In this document: piece by piece, positions 55,379 to 64,000 of the stretch
Layout: every line of letters begins with the position of its first letter
Numbering within the stretch: the first letter of the stretch is position 1
Source of the DNA: Allorhizobium pseudoryzae
GTDB lineage: Bacteria > Pseudomonadota > Alphaproteobacteria > Rhizobiales > Rhizobiaceae
Assembly (NCBI RefSeq): GCF_011046245.1
Contig: NZ_CP049241.1
Span: forward strand, 558,001-622,000
Length of the DNA stretch: 64,000 bases
Direction of reading: 5' to 3'
Translations under genes and position numbers: made by a program
Notes under the pieces: generated by a model
Databases searched by the model: none
Seen by the model: only the letters and a program-made list of their open reading frames with translations
Told to the model about the DNA's origin: nothing

Positions 55379-56745
55379 AGTCTTTCCTCCACACCCTCGC
55401 GTCATGCTGTCTTGCTTTCACCTTTGCCTCGACGAGCGTCCAGGCACAACAGGCTCAGCCGCAGTTCGATAGCGGCATGATCGCTTCGCCGCACATCATC
55501 AAACCGGATGGCAAGGTGAAGGCCAACATCTTCCTTCTTTCTGATGCCGACGGCTGGAATGCTACGGAAGAGGCGCAAGCCAAGGCGCTGGCCGCCAAGG
55601 GCGCGCTTGTCATCGGCATCGACCTTCCCTCCTACATCGCCTCGCTCGACAAGGATGACGAAGACTGCATCTACATGATTTCCGACATCGAATCGCTGGC
55701 CCAGCAGGTTCAGCGTTCGCTCGGAAGCGGCAGCTACCGCTCCCCGATCGTCGCCGGTGTCGGCGCCGGCGGCGCCTTCGTGCTCGGCATGCTGGCGCAA
55801 AGCCCGCCGGCAACGATCGGCCAGGCCATTGCGATCGATCCGGATGCTTCGATCAAGCTGTCCAAGGTGCTGTGCACGCCGGCCGACAAGCAACAGACGG
55901 CGGACGGCATTGCCTATGGTCTGACGGACGGCGCCCTGCCGGCGCCGATCAGCGTCTACTTCACCTCGCAGGCAAGCGCAGACAGCCGCCAGCACGTGAA
56001 GGACATCCAGGAAAAGCATGACGATCTCGACGTCGAGGATGCCGAGGGCAGCGCCAATGACGCGCTGATCGCCGCTCTCTCCGACCAGCTCGATGCGTCC
56101 GGCACCGACGACGAACCGCTTGGCCTACCGCTGACCATTCTGGAGGCCAAACCGAAGCTCGACACCATGGCGATCGTCTTTTCCGGCGATGGCGGCTGGC
56201 GTGATATCGACAGCGAAGTGGGCGCGGTGCTGCAGGCCGATGGCATTCCCGTGGTCGGCGTCGATGCCTTGCGCTATTTCTGGTCGAAGAAGACACCCGA
56301 ACAGACCGCCACGGATCTCAGCCGCATCATCCGCACCTACCGCAAGCAGTGGAACGTCAAGAACGTCATGCTGGTGGGCTATTCCTTCGGGGCGGACATT
56401 CTTCCCTCCACCTTCAATCGCCTGCCGGAGGCCGATCGCAACAAGGTCTCGCTGATCAGCCTGCTCGGGCTGTCTCATTCGGCGGAGTTCGAGATTTCCG
56501 TCACCGGTTGGCTGGGCGGCCAGGGCAGTGGCGACGGTGGTGATCCGACAGTCGATCTGAAGCAGATCAATCCGGCGCGCGTGCAGTGCATCTACGGTAC
56601 GGAGGATGACGAAGAGGCCTGCAAGGGTCTCGCGGCCTCCGGCGTGGAAATTCTCGGCATTGAAGGGGGCCATCACTTCGACGAGGACTATGAAAAGCTC
56701 GCTCAGTACATCCTGACCGCGTTGAAGGCGCGTCTTGCCAAATAA
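55375..56745 (+). CDS. acvB: AcvB/AtvA, periplasmic lysyl-PG hydrolase
   Basis: I place the start at the ATG at 55375 (MKSFLHTLASCCLAF), which overlaps the mprF stop as ATGA; 456 residues. It has a signal peptide ending near SVQAQQ and a tandem pair of VirJ-like alpha/beta domains; the second carries the nucleophile motif LVGYSFGADILP. In Agrobacterium tumefaciens AcvB is required for virulence and acts as a lysyl-phosphatidylglycerol hydrolase, counteracting MprF. The overlap with mprF fits that linked function. Homology to VirJ is general knowledge of the family, not evidence of pathogenicity here. Confidence 0.9.
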   Translation: MKSFLHTLASCCLAFTFASTSVQAQQAQPQFDSGMIASPHIIKPDGKVKANIFLLSDADGWNATEEAQAKALAAKGALVIGIDLPSYIASLDKDDEDCIYMISDIESLAQQVQRSLGSGSYRSPIVAGVGAGGAFVLGMLAQSPPATIGQAIAIDPDASIKLSKVLCTPADKQQTADGIAYGLTDGALPAPISVYFTSQASADSRQHVKDIQEKHDDLDVEDAEGSANDALIAALSDQLDASGTDDEPLGLPLTILEAKPKLDTMAIVFSGDGGWRDIDSEVGAVLQADGIPVVGVDALRYFWSKKTPEQTATDLSRIIRTYRKQWNVKNVMLVGYSFGADILPSTFNRLPEADRNKVSLISLLGLSHSAEFEISVTGWLGGQGSGDGGDPTVDLKQINPARVQCIYGTEDDEEACKGLAASGVEILGIEGGHHFDEDYEKLAQYILTALKARLAK

Positions 56746-56883
56746 CGGCATCAGCCGCGCGAAGATTCTGCTTGCCAATGGCGGCTGAGTGCCTGTAGCG
56801 ACGCGTTAAAGCGATCTCCGCTTTCACGGTGAGGGTGCCATCGGCTGCGGGACAACAGCGATGGCGGCAGAGGTGACAACAGC

Positions 56884-57516
56884 ATGGAAATCTTTACGGC
56901 TGCGGGTCTTGCAGCATTCTTTCAGGTCATTGCGATCGATCTCGTTCTGGCCGGTGACAATGCCATCGTCATCGGCCTTGCCGCCGCCGGCCTTCCGGCA
57001 GAACAGCGCAAGAAGGCGATCCTGGTCGGCATCATTGCCGCCACCGTGCTGCGCATCATTTTTGCGACCGCAACGGCCTATCTGCTCGGCATCGTCGGCC
57101 TGCAGCTTTTAGGTGGCCTGCTGCTCGGCTGGGTGTGCTGGAAGATGTGGGTGGAACTGCGCGCGGCCGAACACGAAGCGGCGGATGCCCTGAGCGAAGC
57201 CGACCGCGAGATGACGAAGGTCAACAAGACCTTCCTGCAGGCCGCCACCCAGATCGTGGTGGCGGACGTCTCCATGTCGCTCGACAATGTTCTCGCCGTT
57301 GCCGGGGCCGCGCAGGAGCATACGAGCGTTCTCATCATCGGCCTCGTCGTTTCGATCGCGCTGATGGGCCTTGCGGCAAACCTTGTTGCACGCCTGCTGC
57401 ACAAGCATCGCTGGATCGCCTATCTCGGCCTCGCCGTCATCGTCTACGTGACCGCGAACATGGTCTATCACGGCCTCGTCGAAGTGTGGCCCTACGTTCA
57501 GCAATGGCTGGCCTGA
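56884..57516 (+). CDS. TerC/YjbE-family membrane protein
   Basis: A 210-residue integral membrane protein with the TerC signature VIAIDLVLAGDNAIVIGLAA near the N-terminus and a second acidic segment VVADVSMSLDNVLAVAG. Six or seven hydrophobic segments are visible. TerC proteins such as YjbE/Alx export manganese or handle metal stress. No yybP-ykoY manganese riboswitch is visible in the 138-base upstream gap. A strong hairpin follows it. Confidence 0.85.
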   Translation: MEIFTAAGLAAFFQVIAIDLVLAGDNAIVIGLAAAGLPAEQRKKAILVGIIAATVLRIIFATATAYLLGIVGLQLLGGLLLGWVCWKMWVELRAAEHEAADALSEADREMTKVNKTFLQAATQIVVADVSMSLDNVLAVAGAAQEHTSVLIIGLVVSIALMGLAANLVARLLHKHRWIAYLGLAVIVYVTANMVYHGLVEVWPYVQQWLA

Positions 57517-57542
57517 CCGGCACCTCCCCGTTCGTCAACGTG

Positions 57543-57567
57543 ACCGGCAGCGTCGAACGCTGCCGGT
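57543..57567 (+). terminator. hairpin after the TerC-family gene
   Basis: ACCGGCAGCG and CGCTGCCGGT form a perfect 10-bp stem around a TCGAA loop, 27 bases past the stop. The tail is TATCCGC and not a T run, so Rho-independent termination would be inefficient. Confidence 0.5.
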
Positions 57568-57598
57568 TATCCGCGCTCACTGGCGATCGGATCTCGCC

Positions 57599-58822
57599 AT
57601 GACGGGCCGCACCATCCTGATCTTCGGCGGCGGGCCCTCAGGCCTCATGGCGGCGGAAACGCTTGCTCTTCAAGGTCACGCCGTCACCGTCTGCGAGGCC
57701 ATGCCGACCTTCGGCCGCAAGTTTCTGCTCGCCGGCAAATCCGGCCTCAACATCACCCATTCCGAAGATTTTTCTCTGTTCCGCAGCCGCTTCGGCAAAG
57801 CCAATGACCGGCTTGCCGCCGCGCTTGACGCCTTCACGCCAAATGACGTGCGCGATTGGGCGGCGAAACTTGGCACCGAAACCTTCGTCGGCTCCTCCGG
57901 ACGCGTGTTTCCCACCGCCATGAAGGCCTCGCCGCTGTTGCGCGCCTGGCTGAAGCGGCTCGGCGCGCTTGGCGTCTCGCTTCGTCCGCGCCATCGCTTC
58001 GTCGGCTTCGGCGGCAACGGCGAAAGCGTCATCGCGACGCCCGACGGCGAGATCCGCCTGCAAGCCGATGCGACGTTGATGGCCTTCGGCGGCGCCAGCT
58101 GGCCGAAACTCGGCTCCGACGCCGCCTGGGTGGCGCCCCTCACGGAGGCGGGCGTCGAGATCGCCGATTTCCGCCCGGCCAATTGCGGGTTCGACGTGGC
58201 CTGGAGCGAGACGTTCCGAGACCGTTTTGCCGGAGAACCGGTGAAATCCGTCACCGCCACCTCCGATGCCGGCAGCCGCCAGGGTGAATTCGTCATCAGC
58301 CGGCACGGCATCGAAGGCAGCCTCGTCTACGCCCATGCCAGCGCGCTGCGCGACCGTCTCGCGCGGACGGGTAAAGCCAGCCTCGTGCTCGACCTTGCCC
58401 CGGGACGCGACGTCGCAAAACTGACGGACCATCTGACGCGCCTGCCGAGCAAGACGAGCCTCTCCAACCGCTTGCGCAAGGCGGCCGGACTGGACGGCGT
58501 CAAGGTGGCCCTGCTGCGCGAATGCCTTGATCCGACAAGCCTCCAGGACCCGGCCGGCCTGGCAAAGGCGATCAAGGCCCTGCCGCTGCCGCTTCTGAGG
58601 CCCCGCCCAATCGAAGAAGCCATCTCATCCGCCGGCGGCATAAGCTTTGATGCGCTCGACAGCCGCTACATGCTGAAAACCCACCCCGGCCTCTTCGCAG
58701 CCGGCGAAATGCTGGACTGGGAAGCCCCCACCGGCGGCTACCTGCTCACCGCCTGTTTCGCCACCGGCAAGGCGGCGGCGCTCGGGGTCGCGGCGTGGCT
58801 GCGGGAGGAGGGTGGCGGCTGA
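57599..58822 (+). CDS. HI0933/BaiN-family flavoprotein
   Basis: A 407-residue FAD-dependent oxidoreductase. The N-terminal dinucleotide-binding motif is ILIFGGGPSGLMAAETLA, followed by GRKFLLAGKSGLNITHSE, a hallmark of this family. The C-terminus has MLKTHPGLFAAGEMLDWEAP and GGYLLTACFATGKAAA. The reaction of this family is not established for most members. It is separated from the TerC-family gene by the hairpin region and is convergent with the methyltransferase at 58827. Confidence 0.9.
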   Translation: MTGRTILIFGGGPSGLMAAETLALQGHAVTVCEAMPTFGRKFLLAGKSGLNITHSEDFSLFRSRFGKANDRLAAALDAFTPNDVRDWAAKLGTETFVGSSGRVFPTAMKASPLLRAWLKRLGALGVSLRPRHRFVGFGGNGESVIATPDGEIRLQADATLMAFGGASWPKLGSDAAWVAPLTEAGVEIADFRPANCGFDVAWSETFRDRFAGEPVKSVTATSDAGSRQGEFVISRHGIEGSLVYAHASALRDRLARTGKASLVLDLAPGRDVAKLTDHLTRLPSKTSLSNRLRKAAGLDGVKVALLRECLDPTSLQDPAGLAKAIKALPLPLLRPRPIEEAISSAGGISFDALDSRYMLKTHPGLFAAGEMLDWEAPTGGYLLTACFATGKAAALGVAAWLREEGGG

Positions 58823-58826
58823 GGCG

Positions 58827-59645
58827 TCACGAGGCCTTGCGATACCGCCGCGCCACATACACCACCTGGCCGCCGGTCAGGCCCTTGTAGAGGACCGAGC
58901 CCTGCGAGCCGGAAAACTCGCTCATGAAGCGTCGCATGAGCCAGGACCGGCCAATGCGCTCCCGCTTGCGGCTTTCGGCAGCATCGAGCGCGGCGACCAC
59001 GTTGGAGGTGATGTCGCGGCTCTCCACGAGTTCCATCCCCGAAGCGGCCAGTTGCGCATCGAGTTCCGCGATACGGTTGCGCCCGCGCATATCGGCAAAA
59101 GTGAACCAGCCGCCCGGTTTCGTGACCCGTCCGACCTCGCGCGCGAATGCCGCCACATCGCCGTAGCAATGCGAGGATTCGATATTCACCACGATATCGA
59201 AGCTGCAATCGGCGAACGGCATGGCTTCCGCATCGCCCGTTTCGAAGGCGACAGTTGCGGTATCGGCATTCAGCCGGCGGGCCAGCTGCACGGTGGCTGG
59301 CGAATAATCAAGACCAGTAACGGACGCCGGCTGATGATAACGGGCGATGTAGCGTGATCCGCCCCCGCGGCCCGACCCCACCTCCAGCACGCGCGCACCT
59401 TCCACGGGAAGCCCCGCCACCGCCTGCTGGTAGAGCCCGATGAAGGCGCGCTCCGGCTCGTCCTCCGGCTTTAGCGGAAATGCATCACCGGCCGCCACAT
59501 AGCCGTAGTTCATGAAACGCCAGTCCCGATCCCGCCAGAAGCGGGACAGCAAATTGTAGATGTTGCGCCACACCCATTTCTGCACCTTGGGAGACGCACT
59601 GTTTTCCATGACGGCGATGAATGCCGAAAAATTCGTGTTACTCAT
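58827..59645 (-). CDS. SAM-dependent methyltransferase (copy 1)
   Basis: I place the start at 59645 (MSNTNFSAFIAVMEN), overlapping the upstream gene's stop as ATGA; 272 residues. Motif I is ARVLEVGSGRGGGSRYIARY, followed by VTGLDYSPATVQLARRL and the motif region FDIVVNIESSHCYGD. It is one of two tandem copies; the second (60856-61674) is nearly identical over the catalytic region. Each copy follows a PF10118-type metal-dependent hydrolase gene. Substrate unknown; a lipid or small hydrophobic compound is plausible given the pairing, but this is inference. Confidence 0.88.
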   Translation of the reverse strand: MSNTNFSAFIAVMENSASPKVQKWVWRNIYNLLSRFWRDRDWRFMNYGYVAAGDAFPLKPEDEPERAFIGLYQQAVAGLPVEGARVLEVGSGRGGGSRYIARYHQPASVTGLDYSPATVQLARRLNADTATVAFETGDAEAMPFADCSFDIVVNIESSHCYGDVAAFAREVGRVTKPGGWFTFADMRGRNRIAELDAQLAASGMELVESRDITSNVVAALDAAESRKRERIGRSWLMRRFMSEFSGSQGSVLYKGLTGGQVVYVARRYRKAS

Positions 59646-60550
59646 GCCGGCGACGGCCTGACGGCTGAGCCATCCGCAGAGGAATACCCGTCGAGTTCCT
59701 TTTCCAGCCATTCCCGGCCGCGGCGAACAAGATTGGCATCGTCACTGTTGCGTGGATTGAACCATGGCATGTAATAATAGGCCAGCATTGGCACGCAGCG
59801 GCGCCAAGTCCCCGGGGCAATCATCGTCAGCCAGAAGAAGCGGCACCAGAAACGAAGGCCGGGCTTTGTGCCGTCCGCGCGCAGATAGATCGGCACGTTG
59901 CGTAGGAAGATGTAGAGGAAAAAGGCTATCGTGCTGTTCATCGCCGTGATGCGCATCAGATAACGCTTCCAGCTCGGCATGCCCTTGGTGGCCGCCAGCA
60001 GCACGTCATAGGCAACCGCTTTATGCTCGATTTCCTCCAGGGCATGCCACATCCAAAGACGCTTGTAAGCTGAGACTGCCCCATGCAGGATGTCTGCATG
60101 CCGAAGCGTCTGCATGGACAATGTCGCCGTGACATGCTCGATGGCGCAGGTCAAAAACACCCGATGCACCGGGTTCTTGATCATCGCCATGGTCGTATCG
60201 ATCTGCTTTTCCATCGCCGGGACATCGTAACCGAGTTCGGCAAGAGCCCGGTTATATTCCTCATGTTCACGTGTGTGGAAGGCTTCCTGTACGGCATAAC
60301 CGTTGATTTCCGCCGCCAGCGCTCGGTCTTCCAGATGGGCTGTGTAATGCTTGAGAGAGCGGATGAAAAAACGCTCGCCCTCCGGCAGGAAAATCGAAAG
60401 TCCGTCGATCAGCAGCGTTTTGATCGGATCATCGTCCAGCCAATGCCGCTTGCGATTGGCACGGATATTGAAATGGAGATTGCGTGGCACGATCTCCCAG
60501 TCATCCGTGCTGCGGGCTTCCGCGCCGCCTCCGTTGACATCCACCGTCAT
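59642..60550 (-). CDS. predicted metal-dependent hydrolase, PF10118 type (copy 1)
   Basis: A 302-residue protein of the predicted metal-dependent hydrolase family. It has several His/Glu clusters that could bind a di-metal centre, such as FIRSLKHYTAHLED, QEAFHTREHEEYNRAL and WMWHALEEIEHKAVAYD. One or two hydrophobic stretches (ITAMNSTIAFFLYIFL) suggest membrane association. The ferritin-like pattern with repeated EExxH elements is what would be expected of a di-iron oxidase or hydroxylase. It overlaps the downstream methyltransferase by 4 bases. Confidence 0.8.
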   Translation of the reverse strand: MTVDVNGGGAEARSTDDWEIVPRNLHFNIRANRKRHWLDDDPIKTLLIDGLSIFLPEGERFFIRSLKHYTAHLEDRALAAEINGYAVQEAFHTREHEEYNRALAELGYDVPAMEKQIDTTMAMIKNPVHRVFLTCAIEHVTATLSMQTLRHADILHGAVSAYKRLWMWHALEEIEHKAVAYDVLLAATKGMPSWKRYLMRITAMNSTIAFFLYIFLRNVPIYLRADGTKPGLRFWCRFFWLTMIAPGTWRRCVPMLAYYYMPWFNPRNSDDANLVRRGREWLEKELDGYSSADGSAVRPSPA

Positions 60551-60855
60551 TACGCTGCCGACCCCATTTCAATAACGTCAAGTATCGCCCGAAAACACGC
60601 TAGCCAATTCGGACACCTGAAGCAACAAATGAAACAGACCACAGCTCAGTCATAAAACTGATCTATTATTATATAAGAAATATCTATTTCAAAATATGAT
60701 AATCAATTACGAATAGAATGATGCGCACTTCAAAATTGCAGAAAGTCTTGTAGACTTGTCCAATTCACTTATATTTAATTGATAAAATTGTCGTAACGCA
60801 ATCTTTGCGGGCAGCATAAGCCTATGGCCTTGCCATCCGTCGCGCGCATCGAACT
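60551..60855. other. AT-rich spacer between the duplicated gene pairs
   Basis: About 305 bases with a markedly AT-rich section (about 60640-60790). It should contain the promoter of the first-copy pair and the end of the second. No gene is visible. Confidence 0.5.
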
Positions 60856-61674
60856 TTAGAGGGGCTTCCGGTAACGTCGCGCCACATACACGACCTGGCC
60901 GCCGGTCAGGCCCTTGTAGAGGACCGAGCCCTGCGAGCCGGAAAACTCGCTCATGAACCGGCGCATGAGCCAGGACCGGCCGATGCGCTCCCGCTTGCGC
61001 GCCTCGGCTGCATCGAGCGCCGCGACCACGTTCTGCGTGATGTCGCGGCTCTCCACCAGTTCCATGCCGGACGCCGCCAGTTGTGTATCGAGTTCATGAA
61101 TGCTGTTGCGACCGCGCATATCGGCAAAGGTGAACCAGCCACCAGGCTTGATAACCCGTCCGACCTCGCGTGCGAATGCCGCCACATCGCCGTAGCAATG
61201 GGAGGATTCGATATTCACGACGATATCGAAACTGGAATCGCCGAACGGCATGGCTTCCGCATCACCCGTTTCGAAGGCGACAGTTGCGGTATCGGCATTC
61301 AGCCGGCGGGCCAGCCGCACGGTGGCCGGCGAATAGTCAAGACCGGTGACCGACGCCGGCTGATGATAGCGGGCGATGTAACGCGACCCGCCACCGCGGC
61401 CGGACCCCACCTCCAGGACGCGTGCACCTTCCACGGGAAGCCCCTCCACCGCCTGCTGGTAGAGCCCAATGAAGGCACGTTCCGGCTCATCCTCCGGCCT
61501 GAGCGGAAAGGCAGCACCGGCTGCCACATAACCATAGTTCATGAAGCGCCAGTCCCGATCCCGCCAGAAGCGGGACAGCAGATTGTAGATATTGCGCCAC
61601 ACCCATTTCTGCAGTTTGGGAAAGCCACCATGATCCATGATGGCAAGGACTTTTGAAAAGACGCGACTGGTCAT
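60856..61674 (-). CDS. SAM-dependent methyltransferase (copy 2)
   Basis: Start at 61674 (MTSRVFSKVLAIMDH), 272 residues, the same length as copy 1. The catalytic core is the same: ARVLEVGSGRGGGSRYIARY and VTGLDYSPATVRLARRL. Differences gather at the N-terminal 20 residues and the extreme C-terminus. The gene lies 13 bases after its hydrolase partner, whereas copy 1 overlaps its partner by 4 bases. The near identity points to a recent tandem duplication. Confidence 0.88.
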   Translation of the reverse strand: MTSRVFSKVLAIMDHGGFPKLQKWVWRNIYNLLSRFWRDRDWRFMNYGYVAAGAAFPLRPEDEPERAFIGLYQQAVEGLPVEGARVLEVGSGRGGGSRYIARYHQPASVTGLDYSPATVRLARRLNADTATVAFETGDAEAMPFGDSSFDIVVNIESSHCYGDVAAFAREVGRVIKPGGWFTFADMRGRNSIHELDTQLAASGMELVESRDITQNVVAALDAAEARKRERIGRSWLMRRFMSEFSGSQGSVLYKGLTGGQVVYVARRYRKPL

Positions 61675-61687
61675 GCGATGGACCGCC

Positions 61688-62593
61688 TCATGCCGAGGCC
61701 TGCTTGGTCGGCGAGTATCCTTCCAACTCCTTCTCCAGCCACTCGCGCCCACGGCGAATGAGGTCGGCGTCGTCGCTGTTGCGCGGATTGAACCAGGGCC
61801 AATAGTAATACGCAATCATCGGCAGGCATCGGCGCCAGTAGCCGGGCGCGATCATGGTCAGCCAGAAGAAGCGGAACCAGAACCGGAAGCCCGGCTTGAT
61901 GCCGTCCGTGCGCAGATAGATCGGCACGTTGCGCATGAAGATATAGAGGAAGGACACGATATTGGCGTTCATCGCGGTCACCCGCATCAGATACCGCTTC
62001 CAGCCCGGCATGCCTTTGGTCGCCGCCATCAGCACGTCATAGGCCACCGCCTTGTGCTCCAACTCTTCCAGCGCATGCCAGACCCAGAGGCGCCGGTAGG
62101 CGGGAGCCGCCTCGTCCAGCACATCGGGATGGCGAAGCGTCTGCGTCGAGAAGGTTGCCGTCAGGTGCTCGATGGCGCAGGTCGCCAGGACCCGGTGCAG
62201 CGGGTTTTTGACCATGCCGAGCGAGGGCCCGACCGGCTTCTCCATCAGATCGACATCGTAACCGAGATCCTTCATGGCAAGATTGTATTCCTCATGCTCG
62301 CGCGTGTGGAACGCCTCCTGCACGGCATAGCCGTTGATCTCCGCCGCCAGAGCCCTGTCCTCCAGATGCGGTGTGTAGTGCTTCAGCGACCGGATGAAAA
62401 AGCGCTCGCCTTCCGGAAGGAAAATCGACAGGTTATCGATGAGAACCGTTTTCACCACATCATCCCCGAGCCAGTGACGCTTCCGATTGGCCCGGATGTT
62501 GAAATGGAAATTGCGCGGAATAATCTCCCACTCGTCGGTGGTGCGCGCCTCCGCATGCAGGTTGCCTGGATCCCCGTGTGCTTCAGTCCCCAT
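61688..62593 (-). CDS. predicted metal-dependent hydrolase, PF10118 type (copy 2)
   Basis: I place the start at 62593 (MGTEAHGDPGNLHAE), giving 301 residues; a longer frame adds 50 hydrophobic/Arg residues with no match in copy 1. The motifs QEAFHTREHEEYNLAM and WVWHALEELEHKAVAYD match copy 1, so the metal-ligand set is kept. It is paired with the methyltransferase at 60856. Confidence 0.8.
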   Translation of the reverse strand: MGTEAHGDPGNLHAEARTTDEWEIIPRNFHFNIRANRKRHWLGDDVVKTVLIDNLSIFLPEGERFFIRSLKHYTPHLEDRALAAEINGYAVQEAFHTREHEEYNLAMKDLGYDVDLMEKPVGPSLGMVKNPLHRVLATCAIEHLTATFSTQTLRHPDVLDEAAPAYRRLWVWHALEELEHKAVAYDVLMAATKGMPGWKRYLMRVTAMNANIVSFLYIFMRNVPIYLRTDGIKPGFRFWFRFFWLTMIAPGYWRRCLPMIAYYYWPWFNPRNSDDADLIRRGREWLEKELEGYSPTKQASA

Positions 62594-62698
62594 GTCTCGT
62601 CCCGATCTGCAGAAGATGTTTTCACCCACAGGGATGCTAAACAATCCCCTGATCGACCACAACACAAGAAAGGAAAAAGGAGCGCGAGGATAAGGTAA

Positions 62699-62774
62699 TG
62701 GTGCCCGGAGGCGGATTTGAACCACCGACACGCGGATTTTCAATCCGCTGCTCTACCAACTGAGCTATCCGGGC
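62699..62774 (-). tRNA. tRNA-Phe (GAA)
   Basis: The 76-base sequence folds as a standard tRNA: acceptor stem GCCCGGA with TCCGGGC, D arm with AGCTCAGTTGGTAGAGC, anticodon loop TTGAAAA giving GAA, T arm with GGTTCAAATCC, and an encoded CCA end. All four arms pair well. Confidence 0.98.
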
Positions 62775-62995
62775 ATCTCGGCTTTTGTGAAGCCTTCCGG
62801 CCTTCCTTTGGAAGTCCGCCGGGGGATGTCCCCGGGAGCGAGCGGGGTTATAACATCTTGTTCGGACATGGCAAGCGGCTTTAAGAACTTTTTTGACAGT
62901 CCTGTGAAGAATGCCGTCAAACCTTTGATGAGAAAAGGAGAATGCCGCTCGCAGTCATGCCGCACGGCTTCTTTCAGGGCACGCGGCAAGGCCGC

Positions 62996-63205
62996 TCAGT
63001 CGTCGCCCGGCTCGGCTTTCGTCTCGTCATCGGCGACGGGGATGGCATAAGCGCCGTTCAGCCAGCGGGAGAGGTCCAGCGTGCGGCAGCGGTCCGAGCA
63101 GAAGGGGTAATGATCGCGTTGCGAGGGCTTGCCGCATTCCGGGCAGGGTCTCGTCTTGCGCAGGGGCGCCACCTTGGCGCCGGGGAACAAAGGATCGTTG
63201 GCCAT
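62996..63205 (-). CDS. yacG: YacG, zinc-binding DNA gyrase inhibitor
   Basis: A 69-residue zinc-ribbon protein. Its four zinc ligands are Cys21, Cys24, Cys36 and Cys40 (CPECGK, FCSDRC). YacG binds GyrB and inhibits gyrase in Escherichia coli. It follows maf after 9 bases, the usual infA-maf-yacG arrangement of Alphaproteobacteria. Confidence 0.93.
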   Translation of the reverse strand: MANDPLFPGAKVAPLRKTRPCPECGKPSQRDHYPFCSDRCRTLDLSRWLNGAYAIPVADDETKAEPGDD

Positions 63206-63214
63206 GACGGTTTC

Positions 63215-63835
63215 TCAGCCTTCGGCCCAGTGGGCCGCGACGTCGAACCCTTCGCCGTTCAAAAGCAGGGCGGTCTCGTAAAGCGGCAGGCCGACGACAT
63301 TGCTGTAGGAGCCGACGAGCTTCTGCACGAAGCTTCCGGCAATGCCCTGGATGGCATAGGCGCCGGCCTTGCCGCGCCACTGGTCGGAGGCGAGATAGGC
63401 TTCGATCTCGCGCGTCGAGAGGCGCTTGAAGCGCACCTTGGTTTCCACCACCTTCTGGCGGAACTGGCCGCCAGGGGTGACGAGGCAGACGCCGGTATAG
63501 ACCCAGTGGCCGCGCCCGGAGAGGAGGTGCAGTGCAGCGGACGCCTCTTCCATATACTCGGTCTTGGAGAGGATGCGGCGGCCAACGGCCACCACCGTAT
63601 CGGCAGACAGGATATAGCTGTTGCGCCAGGCGAGATCCCCGCTGATGCCGGCATACGCGGCCTCCGCCTTTTCCGTCGACAGACGGCGGGCGAGAGAGCG
63701 CGGATGTTCGGATTTCTTCGGCGTCTCATCGATATCCATCGGCATCAGCCGCGCTGGCTTGATCCCCACCTGATTGAGGAGATCAAGGCGCCGCGGCGAA
63801 CCGGAGGCCAGGATGAGCTTTTGGTCCCGGGACAT
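63215..63835 (-). CDS. maf: Maf-family nucleotide pyrophosphatase
   Basis: A 206-residue Maf protein with the signature [14 protein letters not shown] at the N-terminus and [17 protein letters not shown] in the middle, matching the Maf fold. Maf proteins hydrolyse non-standard or canonical nucleoside triphosphates and have been linked to septum inhibition. It lies 62 bases after infA. Confidence 0.93.
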   Translation of the reverse strand: MSRDQKLILASGSPRRLDLLNQVGIKPARLMPMDIDETPKKSEHPRSLARRLSTEKAEAAYAGISGDLAWRNSYILSADTVVAVGRRILSKTEYMEEASAALHLLSGRGHWVYTGVCLVTPGGQFRQKVVETKVRFKRLSTREIEAYLASDQWRGKAGAYAIQGIAGSFVQKLVGSYSNVVGLPLYETALLLNGEGFDVAAHWAEG

Positions 63836-63897
63836 GGAGATACCCTATCAAGGCGTGCCCTTCGAAACGAGGCGTCGCCGCTTTCGGTCGAGCCCGC

Positions 63898-64000
63898 TTA
63901 CTTGAAGCGGTAGGTGATACGGCCCTTGGTCAGGTCGTAAGGGGTCATTTCCACGAGAACCTTGTCGCCCGCCAGAACGCGGATACGGTTCTTGCGCATG
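63898..64000 (-). CDS. infA: translation initiation factor IF-1 (5' end missing)
   Basis: The visible 33 C-terminal residues ([18 protein letters not shown], then [15 protein letters not shown]) match the end of the 72-residue IF-1. The Met at its left edge is internal, not the start. The gene continues beyond the right edge. It heads the infA-maf-yacG group. Confidence 0.95.
   Translation of the reverse strand, partial: MRKNRIRVLAGDKVLVEMTPYDLTKGRITYRFK

Noticed and set aside
56746..56883. A manganese riboswitch before the TerC-family gene
   Set aside because: The conserved yybP-ykoY segments are not present; only a short GC-rich spacer is seen.

Overview
This window is part of the flagellar/chemotaxis chromosome region of a member of the Rhizobiaceae (Agrobacterium/Rhizobium/Ensifer relatives). 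I cannot fix the genus from the sequence. The call rests on gene content and order: an alphaproteobacterial che operon with cheS, cheD and cheT, the LuxR-type pair visN-visR, the motor chaperone gene motE, an MprF-AcvB pair, and an infA-maf-yacG end. GC content is high throughout, apart from two short AT-rich spacers.

Layout. 1-4.3 kb (minus): truncated motB, a FliH-like gene and two flagellins. 4.9-15.6 kb (minus): a glycosyltransferase-like protein with an inserted farnesoic-acid-methyltransferase-like domain, a SPINDLY-type O-GlcNAc-transferase homologue, and a 7.1-kb gene encoding a 2367-residue protein made almost entirely of octapeptide repeats. 16.5-17.4 kb (minus): a third flagellin. 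17.8-25.4 kb (plus): a second SPINDLY-type transferase, a GSCFA protein, an SGNH-like protein, a glycerophosphotransferase-like protein, a HAD phosphatase, a sugar/choline-type nucleotidyltransferase and a methyltransferase; together they look like a surface or flagellin modification set. 25.5-34.3 kb (minus): basal-body operon fliP, fliL, flgH, motE, flgI, flgA, flgG, fliE, flgC, flgB, an unnamed gene, fliI, flgF. 34.6-39.7 kb (plus): motA, fliM, fliN, fliG, flhB and an unnamed gene. 39.8-51.9 kb (minus): visR, visN, fliF, then cheT, cheD, cheY2, cheB, cheR, cheW, cheA, cheY1, cheS and a soluble globin-type chemoreceptor. 52.4-58.8 kb (plus): a possible small membrane protein, mprF, acvB, a TerC-family gene and a flavoprotein. 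58.8-62.6 kb (minus): two tandem copies of a metal-dependent-hydrolase/methyltransferase pair. 62.7-64 kb (minus): tRNA-Phe, yacG, maf and the 3' end of infA.

The core set covers stator, rotor, MS ring, rod, P and L rings, export gate, filament and chemosensory control, under the likely master regulator VisNR. The unusual part is what lies among the flagellin genes: a giant, Ser/Thr-rich, uniform octapeptide-repeat protein, two putative protein O-glycosyltransferases, and a set of genes that look able to make and transfer a phosphodiester-linked decoration. My working hypothesis is a flagellum- or surface-associated glycoprotein system in which the repeat protein and/or the flagellins are the substrates. 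Sequence also shows a leader element shared by all three flagellin genes and a recurring TCGCACAAG-type motif upstream of four motility operons.
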